From Amyloporia xantha (taxonomy: Eukaryota > Basidiomycota > Agaricomycetes > Polyporales > Adustoporiaceae): a stretch of 64,000 bases of DNA. Below the pieces are notes generated by a model. The model was not told the origin of the DNA. It saw only the letters and a list, made by a program, of their open reading frames with translations, and did not search any database. Both the position numbers and the translations under genes were made by a program. The DNA lies in contig JAYKKR010000018.1 of NCBI GenBank assembly GCA_036971615.1, forward strand, positions 186,001-250,000, written 5' to 3'. Below, piece after piece: positions 55,174 to 64,000 of this stretch. Positions within the stretch are counted from its first letter, which is position 1. The number at the start of each line of letters is the position of its first letter.

Positions 55174-56892
55174 ATATCATCGGCGATGTTAGCATTGATG
55201 TCATGATCGTCCATGGTTTCCTCGGCAGGGTCAGCAAGGTCGACCGAGAACGAAGTCACAACTTGCTGAGTCCTCCGCTGCAAGTCGGTCACTCCGTCGA
55301 TATTGTATGCGGTCTTGGCGGCGTCATTGGACATGACTTTGTAAGTGGCGAGATCCTTGGCCAGCATATCCACAAAGAACCTGTAGCCATGCATCGCGGC
55401 GGGATGACATTGAACAAACAGTATTGATAGTGAAACAGAGACGCACTTGGTTTCCGTGACACGCCTCTCATTAGCATCCAGGGCCTTCAACGAAGTGCGA
55501 ACAATGTTCAGTTCTTGGTCAATGAAATCCCAAACGGGGCCGATTTTCTTCTTCTCGCTGATCTTTTTAGGATTGTATTTCACTATGCATTGACGCTAGG
55601 TAACAGTGAAATATTTCAGAGTTGACCTGAAGCTTAGGATGACACATCGCGACACATACCAAGAACGCGACACGGCCCCAATGGGGCGCGGTCACTCGCA
55701 TGTCATATACCATCAGAGTTTTCGTCAACTCGTAGATATCTTGTTTGTTCTTCAGAGAGAGATCAAACTGCGATGCATGCGTCAGCAAAGACACGTCGAA
55801 TAAGCAGCGCCCACTCCACGTGCCTTCAGTTTCATTCCCGCCCTCATCTGGGTCAGTTCGTGTGAGACGGCCGTCTTGACCAACGCCCAGTCGGCAGGAT
55901 CATTCCGACATGTGGGACCCAAGCCAACGAGATCAAGATTATTCTCCAGGAAGTTCTGCATGACATGTGGTGAGTGAACTTCTATGTGGATTCCGGTGAG
56001 CGCACCAGTGTTGGGGTTAATATGGCGCTGTGGTAGGCAGGCACGTTCGGGGCCAAGATAACCGCAGTGATCGTGTGACGCAGGCGAAGCTAGTACCAAC
56101 GACTGGATTGAGTACTAGTAGACAGCTGCGCACAGCAGCTCGGGGCAGAAGCGTTAACAAGACGTACCAAGAAGTCTGGGTGCCGGGTAAAAATCCTGAA
56201 GAAACGCTTGAGGAGTTCATTCTCATTTTGGAGGAGATGGATCTTGATATCGAGCAGCATTTCTGCCGAGGTAAGCTATAATCATTGAGCATCAGCTACT
56301 GTCGCGCGATGTCAGCGCTGTGTCCACCTCGCAGAATGCCAGCGCATCCTCGGTCTGTGCTTGGGTAAGTCGACTAGCCTGACATTTGTGTCGAGCACTT
56401 GCTCGCAAATGCTGACCAGGATTGGTAGGCCGTGATCGTGGCATTGAGGGAACAATATCGTCGTCTTCCCGTTCACGTCGGACACCAATCATCGTCTCGG
56501 GGATATTCTGCCACAAGCTTGGGATACCATCCACTTGGTACGAGTTGTCTTCCCCGGCAGATATGTGAGTAGCTGTGGCTCTAATTTGATTGAGGTTACT
56601 TTGTGTCTCATCGTGGAATGAGGACCTGCGGGCATTTATTGAGTGCGTCAGTTCCCACAATTTAGGTTCCACAGCTAACGGACTCGGTATTCGCCAGCTG
56701 CGCGTCCAGTATCATAGCACCCCCTGGGAAGCCTGGCAGCCCAATGGGAGTACTTGAGCGTCGATCCAACATGCTTTGTGCCGATGGGAAGGCACCCGGT
56801 GTTGTTGGTGCGGTCCCTACATCCCTTGATGCTGCGGCGGATTGCGGTGCAGCTTGGAGACCAAAGCGTGCATACAATCCTGAGTGCTCCAT
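55161..56892 (-). CDS. Host gene of unknown function, 8 exons (435 aa), 3' end replaced by element Y's LTR
   Basis: Exons 56892-56684, 56625-56328, 56275-56168, 56089-56006, 55955-55824, 55767-55660, 55595-55447 and 55380-55161; 436 codons including the stop, every phase closing. One intron (55768-55823) appears to use a GC donor. The N-terminus is Pro/Ser-rich with no known motif. The middle is helical: 'LKRFFRIFTRHPDFL', 'AVILAPNVPAYHSAI', 'NNLDLVGLGPTCRNDPADW' and 'VWDFIDQELNIVRTSLKALD'. I associate this layout with uncharacterised proteins widespread in Agaricomycetes (from memory). The last four codons and the stop lie in the LTR. Reading across the empty site, the original stop would come two codons after the insertion point, so only the extreme C-terminus changed, while the native 3' UTR is now 17.7 kb away. 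Confidence 0.75.
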
Positions 56893-57169
56893 TGCTGGGT
56901 CAAACAGAGGGAAATGGCTGAGTGAGTCGGTCCACTGGCGACGTGTCAAATTTCTCGGGATTCAGGTTCAGGCCCAACGCGACCATGTGTCGACGACGCG
57001 TCCGCAACACCTTCCAAGGAATGCGACTGTGAGTATTGACGGTGTCTCTCTGGCATTGACAACAACACTTTACAGACCACAAAAGTTATTCAAATAATAT
57101 TATCTATTTACTGAAAACGAGCTATCTTCGCGGGGAAGTGTGATGCTCTACACGTTCATTTAAAGACGG

Positions 57170-58250
57170 TGATAGGCGCCAAGCCCCTCTGGGCCCCGAT
57201 ACAGCTCTTTTCGGCAATCGCATCCCGCACGGCACTCCGGCTCAACGCTCAACGCCTTCTATTTCGTCTTCGACGTCCTTCGATGCTACGCACGTGACCT
57301 CCGACGCTCAGTACCCCTCAACGCTCTTCGACGTCTTCGACCGTTCGCTATGCTTGCTCGAAGCTCGGCGCGGTCGTTCCGAGGCCTCGCCCTTAGATCC
57401 TAGGCCATCTCCCGCATTCGGCGGACAATAGGGCCACTCGACGCCGCTCGTACAGCGCATGCATCACTTCGTGCCACACCGACGCGTCCGGTCTTTCCCG
57501 ATTAGGTATCGAGCCTCGCGGTGTGCCTTCGAAGCCGGATATCGGTCCGAAGTGTCTCGTATGTTTCTCTTCATCTCCGCGTTCGGCATGACGTAACGCG
57601 ACCGATGGACTCGATACGTGCCACTCGGTGAGGCAGACTCGCGTAGAACAATGCAAAGCCACTCGTACTAGTGTGCCACTCTCGATAGTCGTAGCGTTCT
57701 GTTTCGTAGTATAAAATCTGTCGTAATTCTCTCCAAAACAAGTTCCTTTTCCCCCTCGAGTTCAGAGCTCATAAGTCGAGTTCGCCCTGCGTCTAAGTCT
57801 TCTACTGCGTCACTTCGTTCTTCGCTGCGTTACTTCGAAACTTCGTCTACTGCGTCCACTCGTCGAAACCGTCTCGTCGAACCTGTGATCCTACGATCGC
57901 CTTCGACTATTGTCGAAGAACTGCGTTACCCCTCGAACCGCGTTACAGCTAAGTCCTCCCCCTCGAAGCGTTTCTATTCCTTCTACGTTACATCGAAGAG
58001 CTCTATCGAGCTTCGATCGTCTCTACCGAGGCCCGCTAACTACCCACAGCCCTCGAGTAGCTTCGACGACGTGTCGAGCTACGTCGTAAGTTTCCCTAGC
58101 GTTCGTAACCTCTTCGAAGGCGTTTCTCGTGTTCACTCGAACCGCGGGACACCTTGCTGCTAACTCCCCTCTCACTAAGACTATAATTCGTCTCTCTAGT
58201 CCCTTTAGGTCGCACCCAGGTTAGGGGTTAGGGTTTCGTAGGTCGTATCA
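57170..58250 (+). repeat. 5' LTR of element Z (1081 bp)
   Basis: Same termini as the LTRs of X, clearly diverged internally. TATAAAA at about 57711-57717; telomere-like GGTTAGGGGTTAGGGTTT near its end. Confidence 0.92.
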
Positions 58251-58902
58251 TTTCTGGAGCCCACCGCGGGGGGATTTCAGGCAAGAATTCGCCGCTTTCG
58301 GGTTTCCGAAAACGTCTCCAGTACTCACCCACTCGCAAGCGCGTGAGGCTGCTAGTCGCAGCGCCAGCGAAAACCTCGACAGCTCCTCTCGAACACTCTC
58401 GACTCCCTCTCCGACAATTCCCGGTAACTTCGACCGCGACGAAGAAGACGAGATCGACCAAGAACTCCAGGACGACTTCGACGAAGAACCGATCCCTTCG
58501 ACCTCCGAAGAACGCACTTCGTCCCCCGAGCTTCTAGGACTCACTACTTCCGACTACGCCACTTCGTCTCCCGATCTCTTCGATCAATCCGGATCTTCGC
58601 CCGAACCCGAGGATCCCATCTCATCAACTTCGAATCTCGTACTTCCGACTCCGTCTTCTTTTCGCGCCCACGCTCAGCCATCCATCGCATCTTCTTCGCG
58701 ACTTCCAGTCGTACCTACATCCAGCCTGGCACCTCCGCCAGCATCGGCACCTTCGAACACAGCTTCGAACTCCAACTCCGCACCGCCCACACCTACGAAT
58801 CCTTCGACTACTACCGCGTCCTCTTCGAACCCCGCTCCAGTAGTACCCCCAGTTCCCGGATCATCTTCGAACGCCCCCGCGCCTACTTCTAACACTACGA
58901 GC
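58251..58902 (+). other. Element Z leader
   Basis: Primer-binding region (TTTCTGGAGCCCACCGCG) and ATG-less open extension of the gag frame, as in X but with scattered substitutions and small in-frame indels. Confidence 0.6.
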
Positions 58903-61203
58903 ATGAGTCAGAACGCGAACCCACCGTTGATGCCCCCGCGCGGTCATTCGACGGCACCGAGCTTCGACCCGTCGGAAGTCCGTTCGCTTCGGCGTTACTT
59001 CCAGGATCTCGAGGCATTGTTCGCCCGGTGTCAGATTACCGACAACGCGGCCAAGAAACAGTGGGCCATTCGGTACCCTTCGATCGACGTCGCCAACTTG
59101 TGGGAAACCATCGAGTCCTTCGTCGACGTAAACAAGAGCTACAACGAATGGAAAGCAGACGTACGAGCACTCTATCCTGGCGCCGACGATACAAGAAAAT
59201 GGTCGCTGGCAGACATGGATCAGCTCATCGGAGAGCGCGTCGTATCGGAATTCACAACGCGGCCGATCTAGGCTGTTACTACCGCGATTTCATGGCCATT
59301 ACGAAACATCTCATTGCACAGAATCGGCTCTCGACGATCGAACAAAGTCGCGCGTTTCTTCGAGGATTCCAGCCAGCGTTGCTCACGCGGCTCGAGACTC
59401 GACTCCATCTCAAGCACCCCGATCACTACGCCGACGACCCGTACACCATGGCAGAGATTCACGCGGCGGCGACCTTCATTTTACACGGTACTTCGAGCAC
59501 CCCTACGACAGCGGCTAACCAGCCTATCGCTTCGACATCGAATGCTTCGACCACGGTGCCCCCCGGGATGATCAAAACCGAAGACATCTCGATGATCATC
59601 GAAAGTCTGTCGAAGACGATCGCAACGCTCATTCAGCCGACGACGCATGCGGCGCACAACCACGCCCCCGCCCCGAGACAACAAGCCGCCGCCCACGTCC
59701 ACGTACACGAGAACGGCGAAACCGAGCAGACATGCCACTACTGCGGCAATCGTGGCTGCAGGGTAGGCACCTGCGAGTTCGCGGCGATCGACATTCGGGA
59801 AGGCAAGTGCAAGCGAAACACCGAAGGCAAAATCGTCCTTCCGAACGGTAGCTTCTGCCCCCGAACGATCCCTGGTCTTACGATACGCGATCGAATATAC
59901 GAATGGCACCGAAGAAATCCAGCAGCACCTGCAGCTCCGACGATGCTCTTCGAGATCGACGATCGATCGACCGTACAGACGTTCACGCTCAACACCAGCG
60001 GAAGGATCGAGGCGCTCGAACGAGAACTCCTTCAGCTCCGGAAGCGAAGGGAGGTCTTCGACGGCGTCGAGATTCTGCAGCGGAAGAAACCTACGACGAC
60101 GGCAGTCCCGAAGAACGCGGAAGCATCAGGATCTGGTACCTCGAAGGAAGCGGCGGCTCCCTCGAGCACTTCGACAAGCACGGCCCCGCCTCCGACGATA
60201 CCAGCAGCAGCACCCGCGCCGTCTTCTTCGCCACCTACGCAATCCACGTCTCAACCTACTACTACGTCCGCTCCCCCCGCACCACCAGTACATCCCTTCG
60301 CCAACGCTCGCGACGCAACCTACGCCCCGCCGAACGTTCGAAACTTCGCAACACCGCCGAAGCCGTCGAACGACAAGGGCAAGGAACCAGCGTACAAAAC
60401 CATCGTCCCTGTTATCCAGCCGAAGCTCGCCGAGGAGATCTTTCAGCGGTCGATGAAATCGCAGTTCGTCACGCTGACCCCCGAAGAGCTTCTTTCGATC
60501 GCGCCGGACGTTCGAACCAAGTACCGCGGCCGTCACCCCGAAGCGAGTCTCGACGGAACCCGTCGCGTCGGCCCACATCGTAGAAGTCGCCGACGACGAG
60601 GTAATCTCGATCAACCAGCTTTCGTGTTCGGGCGCGACGCTGGAACCAGGTGCAACGATCGTCCCCGACCCCTACGAAACATATCTGAAGCACATCCCTC
60701 ACGGCGAGTACCCCGCAGAATTCACCGTCGCCCGCGATTCGAACGCGATTCGTTCGATCATCGCGTTGATCGACAACAAGGAGCAGATCGAATGCATCGT
60801 CGACCCCGGTTCGCAGATCGTAGCCATGTCGGAAGAAATCTGTCTCGGACTTAACCTGCTGTTCGATCCTACGATACAGCTAAACATGCAATCGGCAAAC
60901 GGCGAGGTAGATCGATCGCTGGGACTGATTCGAAACGTTCCCTTCCGCATCGGTGAGATCGTACTGTACCTACAGGCCCACGTCATTCGAAACGCAGCAT
61001 ACGACATTCTCCTCGGCCGACCCTTCGATGTGCTCACGCAGAGCGTCGTCAAGAACTTCGCCGACGAGAACCAGACAATTACGATCCTCTGCCCGAACAC
61101 CGGCGAAACAGTTACGATCCCGACGTACGCGCGAGGAAGATCGCGAGGCCAGCAGCATCCTTTCGGGTGTCGCAAGCCGCATTTTCTCGCTTCGAGGAAT
61201 TGA
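58903..61203 (+). pseudogene. Element Z Gag-protease with two frameshift deletions
   Basis: Same protein as element X's gag. Compared with X, one base is missing at about 59240 and two at about 60527-60529. The first throws the gag domain out of frame after about 113 codons; the second restores the original frame for the protease domain ('CIVDPGSQIVAMSE' is intact). Between them the reading continues in the shifted frame. The protease end and the overlap with the -1 pol frame are as in X. Confidence 0.88.
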
Positions 61204-64000
61204 TTCCCCATGATCAAGGAGAAGCCGCGCTAGTCATCGACTACGATGGGGTAAAACCGAGTATTTCCTTCGTCTCTCCTATTGATTCCTCGACTCCGAA
61301 CGCTGTTTCGTCTCTGTATCTCTCCGCATGCACCTCCGTCTCATCATATTTGCAGTCTCTTTACGCTTCGGACACTACAGCTTCTAATGCCGCCCCGTCG
61401 AACGCTTCGACGTGGGCTTCGACCCTTCTATTTTCAGCCCCGTTCGCTTCGACTCCGCCAGCTCCCGTTCCGACGAAGTCCATCTCACAGTTTTCCAACT
61501 CGATTCTTCCCTTCCCTTCTACGACTTCGACTTCTACCCCTTCGACGCACAAGATACTCGCCGCGACGAAGAAGAAGTACAAGCCCGTCGCTCTCAAGAC
61601 CCGACCCGTCCTTGGTGCCGTCCCCGAACAATTTCGCATACTTCGGGACATCAAGGGCGACCCACTATCTATCTTGCCAAAGCTTTCGACCGACCCCCCG
61701 CCGTTCAAACCTACCGGTCGGTACACCCTCGAACGCTTCGAAACCACCGAGAAGCTTCACGATGACGATTTCCTACTCCCCGACGAACGTCGAGTCCTCC
61801 ATCACTTCATGTGCCTGCACAACGAAGCCTTCGCATGGACCGACGACGAGCGCGGATGCTTCAAGCCCGAGTATTTCCCTCCCGTCGATTTCCCCGTCGT
61901 TCCTCACACGCCCTGGGTGCAGAAGAATATCCCCATTCCGCCCGGGATCTACAACGAAGTCTGCGCGGTGATCAAGCGAAAGATCGCCGCCGGAGTCTAC
62001 GAACCATCGAACTCTTCGTATCGATCGCGGTGGTTCTGCGTCGTAAAGAAGGACGGTAAATCTCTTCGACTCGTTCACTCACTCGAGCCCCTCAACGCAG
62101 TCACAATTCAACATTCCGGTGTACCGCCGACGCCCGAATATCTCGCAGAACAATTCGGAGGAAGACCATGCGGCGGCATGCTCGACCTCTACGTCGGCTA
62201 CGACGAACGACTCATCGCGGAGTCTTCAAGAGACCTTACGACGTTCCAGACACCCTACGGAGCCATGCGGCTAGTAACGCTCCCGATGGGTTGGACGAAC
62301 TCGGTCCCCATCTTCCACGACGACGTCACCTACATCCTCCAGCCCGAGATTCCGCACGTCACGGTGCCCTACGTCGACGACGTTCCCGTCAAAGGTCCCG
62401 AATCAGACTACGACGACGAACGACTCCCTTCGAACCACGGCATTCGACGATTCGTGTGGGAGCACTTCGAGAACATGAACCGCGTCGTCACTCGAATGCG
62501 CTACGCAGGAGGAACCTTCTCCGGAGTAAAGAGTGTCCTCATCGCTCGAGAAATCATGGTGGTGGGACATCGCTGCACTCCTCAAGGCCGCCTTCCCGAT
62601 GACTCTCGCGTCGCTTCGATTCGCAACTGGGGTCCCTGCGCTACACTCTCCGACGTTCGAGCGTTCCTCGGAACCATAGGCGTCGTTCGAATTTTCATCC
62701 GCAACTTCGCTCACCGCGCCGACGCGCTCGTACGCCTCACAAGGAAGGACGTCGAGTTCGAGTTCGGTCCCGAGCAAATCGCGGCGCAGGAAGATCTCAA
62801 GGACGCGCTACTCTCGTCCCCCGCACTTCGAGCAATTAATTACGATTCCCCCTCCCCCGTCATCCTAGCAGTCGACACCTCGTTCATCGCCGTCGGATAT
62901 CACCTCTGCCAATGCGACGAAGCCAACACCCGCATTCGATACTACAACCGTTTCGGCTCGATTACGTTAAACGACCGCGAACGTCGATTCTCGCAGCCCA
63001 AACTCGAGATCTACGGCCTCTTTCGTGCGCTTCGTTCCCTTCGACTCTACCTCATCGGTGTTCGAAATTTAATCGTCGAAGTCGATGCGCGGTATATCAA
63101 GGGTATGCTAAAGAACCCCGACATAGCACCCAGCGCGAGTATCAACCGCTGGATCGTCTCGATTCTCACCTTCCACTTTACTCTCGTTCACGTCCCCGGT
63201 ACGATGCACGGCCCCGACGGCCTCTCTCGACGCACGGTTCAGCCCGGCGATATCATCGAAGACGAAGTCGACGAAGAATTCGACGATTGGATCGACCAAA
63301 TGCATTCGTTCGTGCACCAGATACAGCCCCTCCCACCCGTCCCTTCGCTCGCCGTCTTGACCAATGACAGAGCCGAGGACGGCTCAGATTTCAATAAGGA
63401 GGAGGATAGCTACGAGCTAGTGCCTCGATCGGAGCAAGCGCAGCTCGCCGACGCGAAGCTCGACGACGTCCTCGAGTTCCATCGAACACTCGCGAAACCC
63501 GACGACATCTCCGACAGCGTCTACGAAGGGTTTATCAAGTACTGCATGCAATTCTTCCTCGACAATGACACCCTCTGGCGCAAGGACAGCCACGGCGCGC
63601 ACAAACTAGTCGTCAAGCCCGGCGATCGACTTCGAATCCTTCGAGAATGTCACGACCGCACCGCGCATCGAGGAATCTACGCGACTCGAGCTTTCGTCAA
63701 CGAACGGTTCTGGTGGCCTTTCCACTATGCCGACATCGCGTGGTTCGTTCGATCGTGCCACATCTGCCAGTCTCGTCAAGTTCGTCAAATCCTCATTCCT
63801 CCGACCGTCGCAGTACCAGCCCCCATCTTCGCGAAAATTCACATCGACACCATGCACATGCCTGCTTCCGGCGGATACAAGTACTTGGTACAAGGTAGAT
63901 GCTCGCTCACGACCTACCCCGAGTTCCGAATGCTTCGAAAAGAGACTGCGAAGGCCCTCGCCGATTGGATCTTCGAAGATATCCTCTGTCGATGGGGCGC
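61089..64000 (+). CDS. Element Z Pol, partial (reverse transcriptase, RNase H, integrase N-terminus)
   Basis: Open in the -1 frame from the gag overlap to the window edge, with no stop seen. Contains the 'YVDD' catalytic motif, RNase H and the integrase zinc region; at 63783-63785 it has CGT where X has the nonsense TGA. Continues into the first catalytic Asp of integrase ('KIHIDTMHM') before the edge. The start position is approximate, because the entry into this frame is by frameshift or splicing. Confidence 0.85.
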   Translation, partial: MPEHRRNSYDPDVRARKIARPAASFRVSQAAFSRFEELIPHDQGEAALVIDYDGVKPSISFVSPIDSSTPNAVSSLYLSACTSVSSYLQSLYASDTTASNAAPSNASTWASTLLFSAPFASTPPAPVPTKSISQFSNSILPFPSTTSTSTPSTHKILAATKKKYKPVALKTRPVLGAVPEQFRILRDIKGDPLSILPKLSTDPPPFKPTGRYTLERFETTEKLHDDDFLLPDERRVLHHFMCLHNEAFAWTDDERGCFKPEYFPPVDFPVVPHTPWVQKNIPIPPGIYNEVCAVIKRKIAAGVYEPSNSSYRSRWFCVVKKDGKSLRLVHSLEPLNAVTIQHSGVPPTPEYLAEQFGGRPCGGMLDLYVGYDERLIAESSRDLTTFQTPYGAMRLVTLPMGWTNSVPIFHDDVTYILQPEIPHVTVPYVDDVPVKGPESDYDDERLPSNHGIRRFVWEHFENMNRVVTRMRYAGGTFSGVKSVLIAREIMVVGHRCTPQGRLPDDSRVASIRNWGPCATLSDVRAFLGTIGVVRIFIRNFAHRADALVRLTRKDVEFEFGPEQIAAQEDLKDALLSSPALRAINYDSPSPVILAVDTSFIAVGYHLCQCDEANTRIRYYNRFGSITLNDRERRFSQPKLEIYGLFRALRSLRLYLIGVRNLIVEVDARYIKGMLKNPDIAPSASINRWIVSILTFHFTLVHVPGTMHGPDGLSRRTVQPGDIIEDEVDEEFDDWIDQMHSFVHQIQPLPPVPSLAVLTNDRAEDGSDFNKEEDSYELVPRSEQAQLADAKLDDVLEFHRTLAKPDDISDSVYEGFIKYCMQFFLDNDTLWRKDSHGAHKLVVKPGDRLRILRECHDRTAHRGIYATRAFVNERFWWPFHYADIAWFVRSCHICQSRQVRQILIPPTVAVPAPIFAKIHIDTMHMPASGGYKYLVQGRCSLTTYPEFRMLRKETAKALADWIFEDILCRWG
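63370..63404 (+). promoter_or_regulatory. Internal hairpin plus polypurine tract in pol of element Z
   Basis: GAGCCGAGGACGGCTC followed by AGATTTCAATAAGGAGGAG, the same as in X at 44218-44252. Confidence 0.6.

Larger units (their letters stand above)
37440..55178 (-). mobile_element. Element Y: chromodomain Ty3/Gypsy retrotransposon, about 6.86 kb without its nested insertion
   Basis: LTR termini TG...CA at 37445 and 55173, with a perfect 5-bp target duplication ATATC at 37440-37444 and 55174-55178. Orientation is minus: the 5' LTR is at 54614-55173, gag at 53671-52739 and pol at 52583-48897. A polypurine tract (AGGAGGGGGG on the minus strand, about 48889-48898) abuts the 3' LTR, which is split by element X into 37445-38010 and 48882-48885. 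The two LTRs (about 570 and 560 bp) differ by a 10-bp indel and a handful of substitutions. Gag and pol are both open, so Y is potentially autonomous apart from the broken 3' LTR. Confidence 0.93.
57170..64000 (+). mobile_element. Element Z: second copy of the element X family, running off the right edge
   Basis: It begins with TGATAGGCGC at 57170, 278 bp upstream of the start codon of the 8-exon host gene. 5' LTR 57170-58250, leader, gag-protease, pol into integrase; the 3' part is outside the window, so target duplication and antisense gene cannot be checked. LTR and pol differ from X by several percent at a glance, but 58830-60560 is nearly identical to X 39675-41410. Gag carries two small deletions, while pol is open to the edge. 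Confidence 0.93.

Noticed and set aside
61282..61971. 229-codon frame in element Z (and its equivalent at 42130-42819 in X)
   Set aside because: Ser/Pro/Arg-rich shadow of the pol frame; present in both copies only because the pol sequence is conserved.

Overview
The window looks like nuclear DNA of an agaricomycete fungus, probably a wood-rot (polypore-like) basidiomycete. Host genes are cut by many 50-70 nt GT-AG introns. They include F-box-like/leucine-rich-repeat proteins, CFEM proteins with GPI-type tails, a RhoGAP protein and small Thr-rich secreted proteins. The mobile DNA is typical of such fungi: Ty3/Gypsy elements, a Ty1/Copia-type gag-only element and long-TIR DNA transposons. All splice models below were built by eye from splice-site consensus, reading phase and agreement between paralogs.

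Region 1 (1-6.1 kb): the 5' exon of a GNAT-like gene running off the left edge, two F-box/LRR paralogs (the second with a 1-nt frameshift) and CFEM gene 1. Region 2 (6.1-17.5 kb): gene-poor and mostly GC-rich, holding CFEM genes 2 and 3 (a duplicated pair that also share upstream sequence), a 1.56 kb TIR transposon with an 8-bp target duplication, and a pseudogene of a cysteine-desulfurase-like enzyme. Region 3 (17.5-21.7 kb): a 3.7 kb TIR transposon of the same family, again with an 8-bp duplication and carrying a nested gag-only LTR retrotransposon, then a 402-bp TA-flanked MITE. Region 4 (21.7-37.4 kb): two paralogous four-helix membrane proteins and a relic of a third, F-box/LRR gene 3, a five-exon RhoGAP gene, a pair of small secreted Thr-rich proteins with matching TATA boxes, and a Lys/Arg-rich ORF fragment.

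Region 5 (37.4-64 kb) is an LTR-retrotransposon nest. Element Y is a chromodomain Ty3/Gypsy element on the minus strand, with a 5-bp duplication ATATC at 37440 and 55174. Element X, a different Gypsy lineage of 10.87 kb, sits inside Y's 3' LTR with a 4-bp duplication TCGT. Element Z, a second copy of the X family, starts at 57170 and runs off the right edge. Y landed on the last codons of an eight-exon host gene (55161-56892), and Z begins 278 bp upstream of that gene's start, so the gene is enclosed by LTRs on both sides.

The most unusual content is in the X family. X carries a five-exon gene in antisense orientation between pol and its 3' LTR, with its own TATA box. A hairpin plus polypurine tract occurs twice, once inside pol and once at the 3' LTR, and the two stems differ by compensatory changes. 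X and Z carry complementary lesions (a pol nonsense codon in X, gag frameshifts in Z) and share a tract of about 1.7 kb that is nearly identical, inside otherwise diverged copies.
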